DNA of 7,408 nucleotides from Clostridiales bacterium UBA8153 (GTDB taxonomy: Bacteria > Bacillota > Sulfobacillia > UBA8153): contig DMHJ01000252.1 in NCBI GenBank assembly GCA_003449495.1, forward strand, positions 14,469-21,876, given 5' to 3'. The notes below the pieces were generated by a model. It saw only the letters and a program-made list of their open reading frames with translations. It did not search any database and was not told where the DNA came from. Positions 4,552-7,408 of the stretch are shown one piece after another; the first letter of the stretch is position 1; the number at the start of each line of letters is the position of its first letter. The translations under genes and the position numbers were made by a program.

Positions 4552-6636
4552 ATGGATAAGGCCCCGGGCATCACCACCCGCCGGCGCGCCCTCGCGCTCA
4601 TGTATGTGTTGGTAGGTTGCTTCGCTGCACTGGTGCTCCGCCTGGGGCACATCCAGCTGGTCTGGGGCGCGGAGCTGCAGGCCCGGGCCCTGGAATTACG
4701 CACGCGCGATGTGCCGGTAGCGCCGCGCCGTGGAGTGATCTACGACCGTCGCGGCCGTGAGCTGGCCGTTAGCCTGGATGTGGCTTCGGTCTACGTCCAC
4801 CCCAACCTGGTGGTGAACCCGGAACAGACTGCCCAGACCCTGGCCCTGGTCCTGGAACTGCATCCCGGTGAGGTCTTGCGCCGGATCACACGGGTCTCCT
4901 CGTTTGAGTGGGTAAGGCGTGGGGTGGAGGAGGCCCAGGCCCGCCGGCTACGCGAGCTCAACCTGACCGGGGTGGGATTTGCCCAGGAAAGCCGGCGCTT
5001 CTACCTCCGGGACAACCTGGCTTCCCACGTCATCGGCATTGCCGGCGTAGACAGCCAAGGCTTGGAGGGCCTCGAGCTGGTCTACGACCGGGAGTTGCGC
5101 GGGACGCCCGGGCGTATCGTTCAGGAAGTGGACGCGCGCGGCCGGGCGCTGACCCATGCCATTCACCGCTACGTACCTGCGGTGGACGGCAAGTCGCTAG
5201 TGTTGACCATAGATGAGACCATCCAGCACATCGTTGAACGCGAGCTGGATGCGCTGATAACCACCACCCAGGCCCAGTCGGCTATGGCCATCTTCATGGA
5301 CCCGGCCACCGGCCAGATCCTGGCGCTGGCCAACCGTCCCGACTACAACCCCAACCGCTTTCCGGAATATCCGCCCACCCATCGCCGCAATCTGGCGGTG
5401 GTGGACGCCTTCCCGCCGGGCTCCACCCTCAAACCCCTGGTGGCCGCGGGCGCGCTGGAGCTGGGGCTTGCCCGGGTGCAAGATCGCTTCTACTGCGCCG
5501 GGAGCATCATCACCGGCGGCTGGACCATCAATTGCCACCGTACCCACGGCAGTTTGGATCTTCTGGAGAGCATCAAGTACTCGTGTAACGTCGCCTTCGC
5601 TAACTTGGGCATGCGCATGGGGGCCACCAACTTTCATAACAACTTGGTGGCCTTCGGGCTGACCGGCCGAACCGGGATCGATCTGCCGGGTGAGGCCGCC
5701 GGTATGACCGTACCACCCAGCCGCATCAAGCAAGTTGACCTGGCCGTGATGGCCTTCGGCCAGACGCTCACCGTTACCCCGCTGCAGCTGCTTACCGCCA
5801 CCGCCGCCCTGGCCAACGGCGGCGTGCTCATGACGCCTTACCTGGTCCAGGAGATCCGGAGCCACGATGGCAGCCAGGTGCAGGTGATCCAGCCCCGGCC
5901 CGTCCGGCGGGCCGTATCCGAGTCTACCGCCGCGGAGATCCGGCGGGGCATGGAGTTAGTGGTGAAAGGGGGCACCGGGTTACTGGCCGCCGTCGACGGG
6001 TACGAGGTGGCGGGCAAGACCGGTACCTCGCAGAAAGTAATCGACGGGGTGCTGGTGCGCGGGCGGTACATCGCGTCGTTTGTCGGGTTTGCCCCGGCCG
6101 ACCGCCCCCGGCTGGCCGGACTGGTGATGGTTAACGAGCCGGTAGGCCCGTACTTCGGCGGCCGGGTGGCGGCCCCGGCCTTCGCCGCCATGGTGCGAGA
6201 CATCTTGCGCTACCTGGATGTCCCTCCTACGGTGGTACCCAGTCCGGCGGCTCCCGCCCCCCGGGTACGCATCCCCGATGTGCAGCACCTGGTGGTGGGC
6301 GAGGCCGTCTCGGTCATGGAACGGGCGGGGCTGGCCGCTAGGCCCCTGGGCGAGGGGCCGGTGGTAGTAGGGCAGTTTCCGGTAGCCGGAGCCGAGGTGC
6401 CGAGGGGCACCACGGTGGTCCTACACCGGAACCAGGGAGGTGCCGCGCCCGCCGGTGCGGTGACGGTACCGCGGCTGACCGGCAAGACCATCACCGAGGC
6501 CGGGACCATCCTCTCCCGCCTCGGGTTGAGGTTGCAAGCCGAGGGCAGAGGGTTCGCCCGGGAGCAGGAGCCCGCCCCCGGCGTGAGGGTGTACCCGGGG
6601 GATACCGTCCGGGTACGCTTTGTCCCGCCGCCGTGA
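4552..6636 (+). CDS. PASTA-domain penicillin-binding protein (SpoVD/PBP2x-type transpeptidase)
   Basis: A 694-residue class B PBP that cross-links peptidoglycan stem peptides outside the membrane. It has a basic tail and one transmembrane anchor at about 12-36, then the dimerisation domain beginning RRGVIYDRRGRELA (59-72). The transpeptidase domain (about 250-555) has all three active-site motifs: STLK with nucleophile Ser291 and Lys294, SCN at 344-346, and KTGT starting at Lys489. Two PASTA domains close the protein, from about Val572 to 626 (RIPDVQHLVVGEAV onward) and from about 637 to 694 (VTVPRLTGKTITEAG onward). I prefer ATG 4552, with AGAGAGG (4536-4542) 9 nt upstream; the in-frame GTG at 4525 would add nine residues. 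Bacillota clusters often carry both pbpB and spoVD here; only one PBP is visible, so division (FtsI) versus sporulation (SpoVD) cannot be decided from sequence, and I leave the symbol blank. murE would be expected next, but a decayed IS element follows. Confidence 0.96.
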   Translation: MDKAPGITTRRRALALMYVLVGCFAALVLRLGHIQLVWGAELQARALELRTRDVPVAPRRGVIYDRRGRELAVSLDVASVYVHPNLVVNPEQTAQTLALVLELHPGEVLRRITRVSSFEWVRRGVEEAQARRLRELNLTGVGFAQESRRFYLRDNLASHVIGIAGVDSQGLEGLELVYDRELRGTPGRIVQEVDARGRALTHAIHRYVPAVDGKSLVLTIDETIQHIVERELDALITTTQAQSAMAIFMDPATGQILALANRPDYNPNRFPEYPPTHRRNLAVVDAFPPGSTLKPLVAAGALELGLARVQDRFYCAGSIITGGWTINCHRTHGSLDLLESIKYSCNVAFANLGMRMGATNFHNNLVAFGLTGRTGIDLPGEAAGMTVPPSRIKQVDLAVMAFGQTLTVTPLQLLTATAALANGGVLMTPYLVQEIRSHDGSQVQVIQPRPVRRAVSESTAAEIRRGMELVVKGGTGLLAAVDGYEVAGKTGTSQKVIDGVLVRGRYIASFVGFAPADRPRLAGLVMVNEPVGPYFGGRVAAPAFAAMVRDILRYLDVPPTVVPSPAAPAPRVRIPDVQHLVVGEAVSVMERAGLAARPLGEGPVVVGQFPVAGAEVPRGTTVVLHRNQGGAAPAGAVTVPRLTGKTITEAGTILSRLGLRLQAEGRGFAREQEPAPGVRVYPGDTVRVRFVPPP

Positions 6637-6734
6637 AGGGAACCCGCCCCGGCCTTCCCGGCGTCTTAGACCCAGAGGGAATGAACGATTTGCAGAGCAA
6701 GGACTTGACGGGATATATACTCGTGTAATGTGTC
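6637..6734. other. Short intergenic segment with AT-rich patch
   Basis: A weak GGGAA/TTCCC stem with a GC-rich loop sits near 6639-6660, but no T-tract follows, so the operon has no visible terminator here. The patch 6701-6740 is notably AT-rich. It holds TTGACG (6705-6710), TATACT (6715-6720) and TAATGT (6726-6731); no pair has ideal spacing. The left edge of the IS607 relic must lie somewhere in this segment. IS607 elements lack terminal inverted repeats, so the boundary cannot be fixed by eye. Confidence 0.4.
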
Positions 6735-7166
6735 ATAAAACTCTCGGTGCAGGCACGGCGACCAGGGATCGACTACAAGACGGCTTAGCGGTGGTTCCTA
6801 GCTGGTAGGCTTCCCGGGCCAGCCCGACCATGGCCGACCGGGACCAGCTGGGTGGACGTAGTAACAACGAATGCATCGTCGGACCGTGCTCTAGGCGCGC
6901 GTCTCGTGGTCGGGTCAGAAAGCAGACTTGGACCGGCAGTTATCCCGCGCCGTACCGCCGGCAACCAGAAGCAACTACATGTTCAGGGCGCGGTGGCCGA
7001 GATGGGTAGCGGGCTTAACGGTGAACGACCACGACCGGTCAAGGTGCTTGCGGACAGATCCGCAGGAGCAATTCTGGTGGAACACCGGGATCGCATGGCG
7101 CGATTCGGGATGGTCAAGGATCGTTGCTCGGCTCGGTCTAGCGCCGATGCCGCGCTCGCCAAACTA
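6735..7166 (+). pseudogene. tnpA: Remnant of IS607 TnpA serine recombinase
   Basis: Three stitched frames give an IS607-type transposase. From 6735 the reading IKLSVQARRPGIDYKTA, a stop (TAG 6786-6788) where Trp or Tyr is usual, then RWFLAGRLPGPARPWPTGT matches the MerR-like helix-turn-helix start (consensus KLSxWARxxGxxYxTAxRWFxxGxLPVPA). The first codon is ATA where ATG is expected. Shifting one base near 6883 gives VL-stop-ARVSWSGQKADLDRQ, the recombinase motif YARVSS with Tyr changed to TAG (6892-6894); the nucleophilic Ser (6904-6906) survives. Back in the first frame from about 6960 come VAEMGSGLNGERPRPVKVL and GAILVEHRDRMARFG (to 7109), the catalytic arginine helix region. After RFG about 30 residues seem missing before a scrambled C-terminal tail (MVKD at 7110-7121, then degraded). 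TnpA would catalyse excision and insertion of the element; this copy cannot. Confidence 0.74.
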
Positions 7167-7408
7167 CATCGACAGTTGGAATACCAGGCAAATGGGCCGG
7201 AACCGGTATGGTCAAGGCGGGTCCATGGTTCTCGTCAAGCCAGCTGGGTTCCGCCTGCGGAGCGGTGAAGAATGTCTTTGACCTGGAGGAGCGCACGTAC
7301 GTATGCGCGGGGTGCGGTGCCAGCTTGACCGGGACCCTGACCGCGGCGACTGCTTGGGGAGTTCGGGCCGCCAGTTCGGCGGTTACAGCCTGGGGAGTCT
7401 GGATAAGA
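7167..7408 (+). pseudogene. tnpB: C-terminal remnant of IS607 TnpB (RNA-guided nuclease family)
   Basis: HRQLEYQA (7167-7190) and, after a one-base shift, WAGTGMVKAGPWFSSSQL (7193-7246) match the TnpB stretch before its zinc ribbon (consensus FxRQLEYKAxWxGxxVVxADxWFPSSKxCSxCG). The ribbon reads GSACGAVKNVFDLEERTYV then CAGCGA: the first Cys is Gly (GGT 7247-7249), while Cys codons at 7256, 7304 and 7313 remain. The RuvC-III motif DRD appears only in the neighbouring frame (GAC CGG GAC, 7327-7335), flanked by a compensating pair of indels. The frame then continues to ASSAVTAWG, like the AVTACG tail of many TnpB proteins. TnpB is an RNA-guided DNA endonuclease and the ancestor of Cas12. The N-terminal three quarters are absent and the 3' end lies beyond the window. 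Confidence 0.72.

Larger units (their letters stand above)
6735..7408 (+). mobile_element. Degenerate IS607-family insertion sequence, internally deleted, running off the window
   Basis: The relics of tnpA (serine recombinase) and tnpB lie in the same orientation and order as in IS607 elements, with the tnpB piece reaching the window edge. Most of TnpB, roughly its N-terminal three quarters, is absent between them, so the copy has lost an internal segment as well as gaining nonsense and frameshift changes. It cannot encode working transposition proteins. IS607 elements have no terminal inverted repeats and make no target duplication, so I cannot define its ends. It lies immediately after the last dcw gene seen, in the slot where murE is common. 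Confidence 0.72.

Noticed and set aside
5197..5865. 222-codon minus-strand ORF inside the PBP gene
   Set aside because: It lies opposite the transpeptidase domain, whose active-site motifs are intact in the plus frame. It is a codon-bias shadow.
6852..7268. 138-codon ORF as an intact novel gene
   Set aside because: It is only one frame of the broken IS607 relic: its middle is TnpA, its end crosses into TnpB, and the flanking motifs lie in other frames.
7304..7335. TnpB remnant as part of a CRISPR-Cas12 locus
   Set aside because: No CRISPR repeats or other cas genes are present, and the adjacent serine recombinase relic identifies the source as an IS607 element.

Overview
The window is GC-rich and reads as a chromosomal piece of a high-GC, probably spore-forming Bacillota. 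The order mraZ, rsmH, ftsL, PASTA-bearing class B PBP is the Bacillota form of the dcw (division and cell wall) cluster. The PBP is of the SpoVD/PBP2x type, and the relics flanking the operon (LysM protein, IS607 element) suit such a lineage. A Limnochordia, Thermaerobacter or Symbiobacterium-like lineage is a guess from GC content and gene style only.

Layout. 1-610 has no intact gene. Its minus strand carries a decayed LysM cell-wall-binding domain broken by one frameshift (122-302), plus several GC-rich palindromes. 611-1900 (+) is an intact acetamidase/formamidase with an internal four-cysteine zinc-ribbon-like insertion. 1901-2588 has no recognised gene but holds a strong hairpin (2145-2180) and the leader of the dcw operon. 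That leader has a T-tract with a TTGACA box, a 17-nt palindrome and two TGGGT boxes that look like a MraZ operator. 2589-6636 (+) is a tight four-gene operon: mraZ (GTG start), rsmH (TTG start overlapping the mraZ stop), an FtsL-like membrane coiled-coil protein, and a transpeptidase with two C-terminal PASTA domains. 6637-7408 has no intact gene. It contains a degenerate IS607-family insertion sequence: a serine recombinase (TnpA) relic with nonsense codons and frameshifts, running directly into the C-terminal end of a TnpB relic.

How the genes work together. MraZ is the DNA-binding regulator of the cluster, RsmH methylates 16S rRNA, the FtsL-like protein is a divisome scaffold, and the PBP cross-links septal or spore-cortex peptidoglycan. 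The amidase looks independent and releases ammonia from small amides.

I see no undescribed multi-gene system. The most informative signals outside the genes are the two hidden relics (LysM and IS607), which appear only when reading frames are stitched across frameshifts, and the candidate MraZ operator. All identifications come from reading motifs; no search was run.
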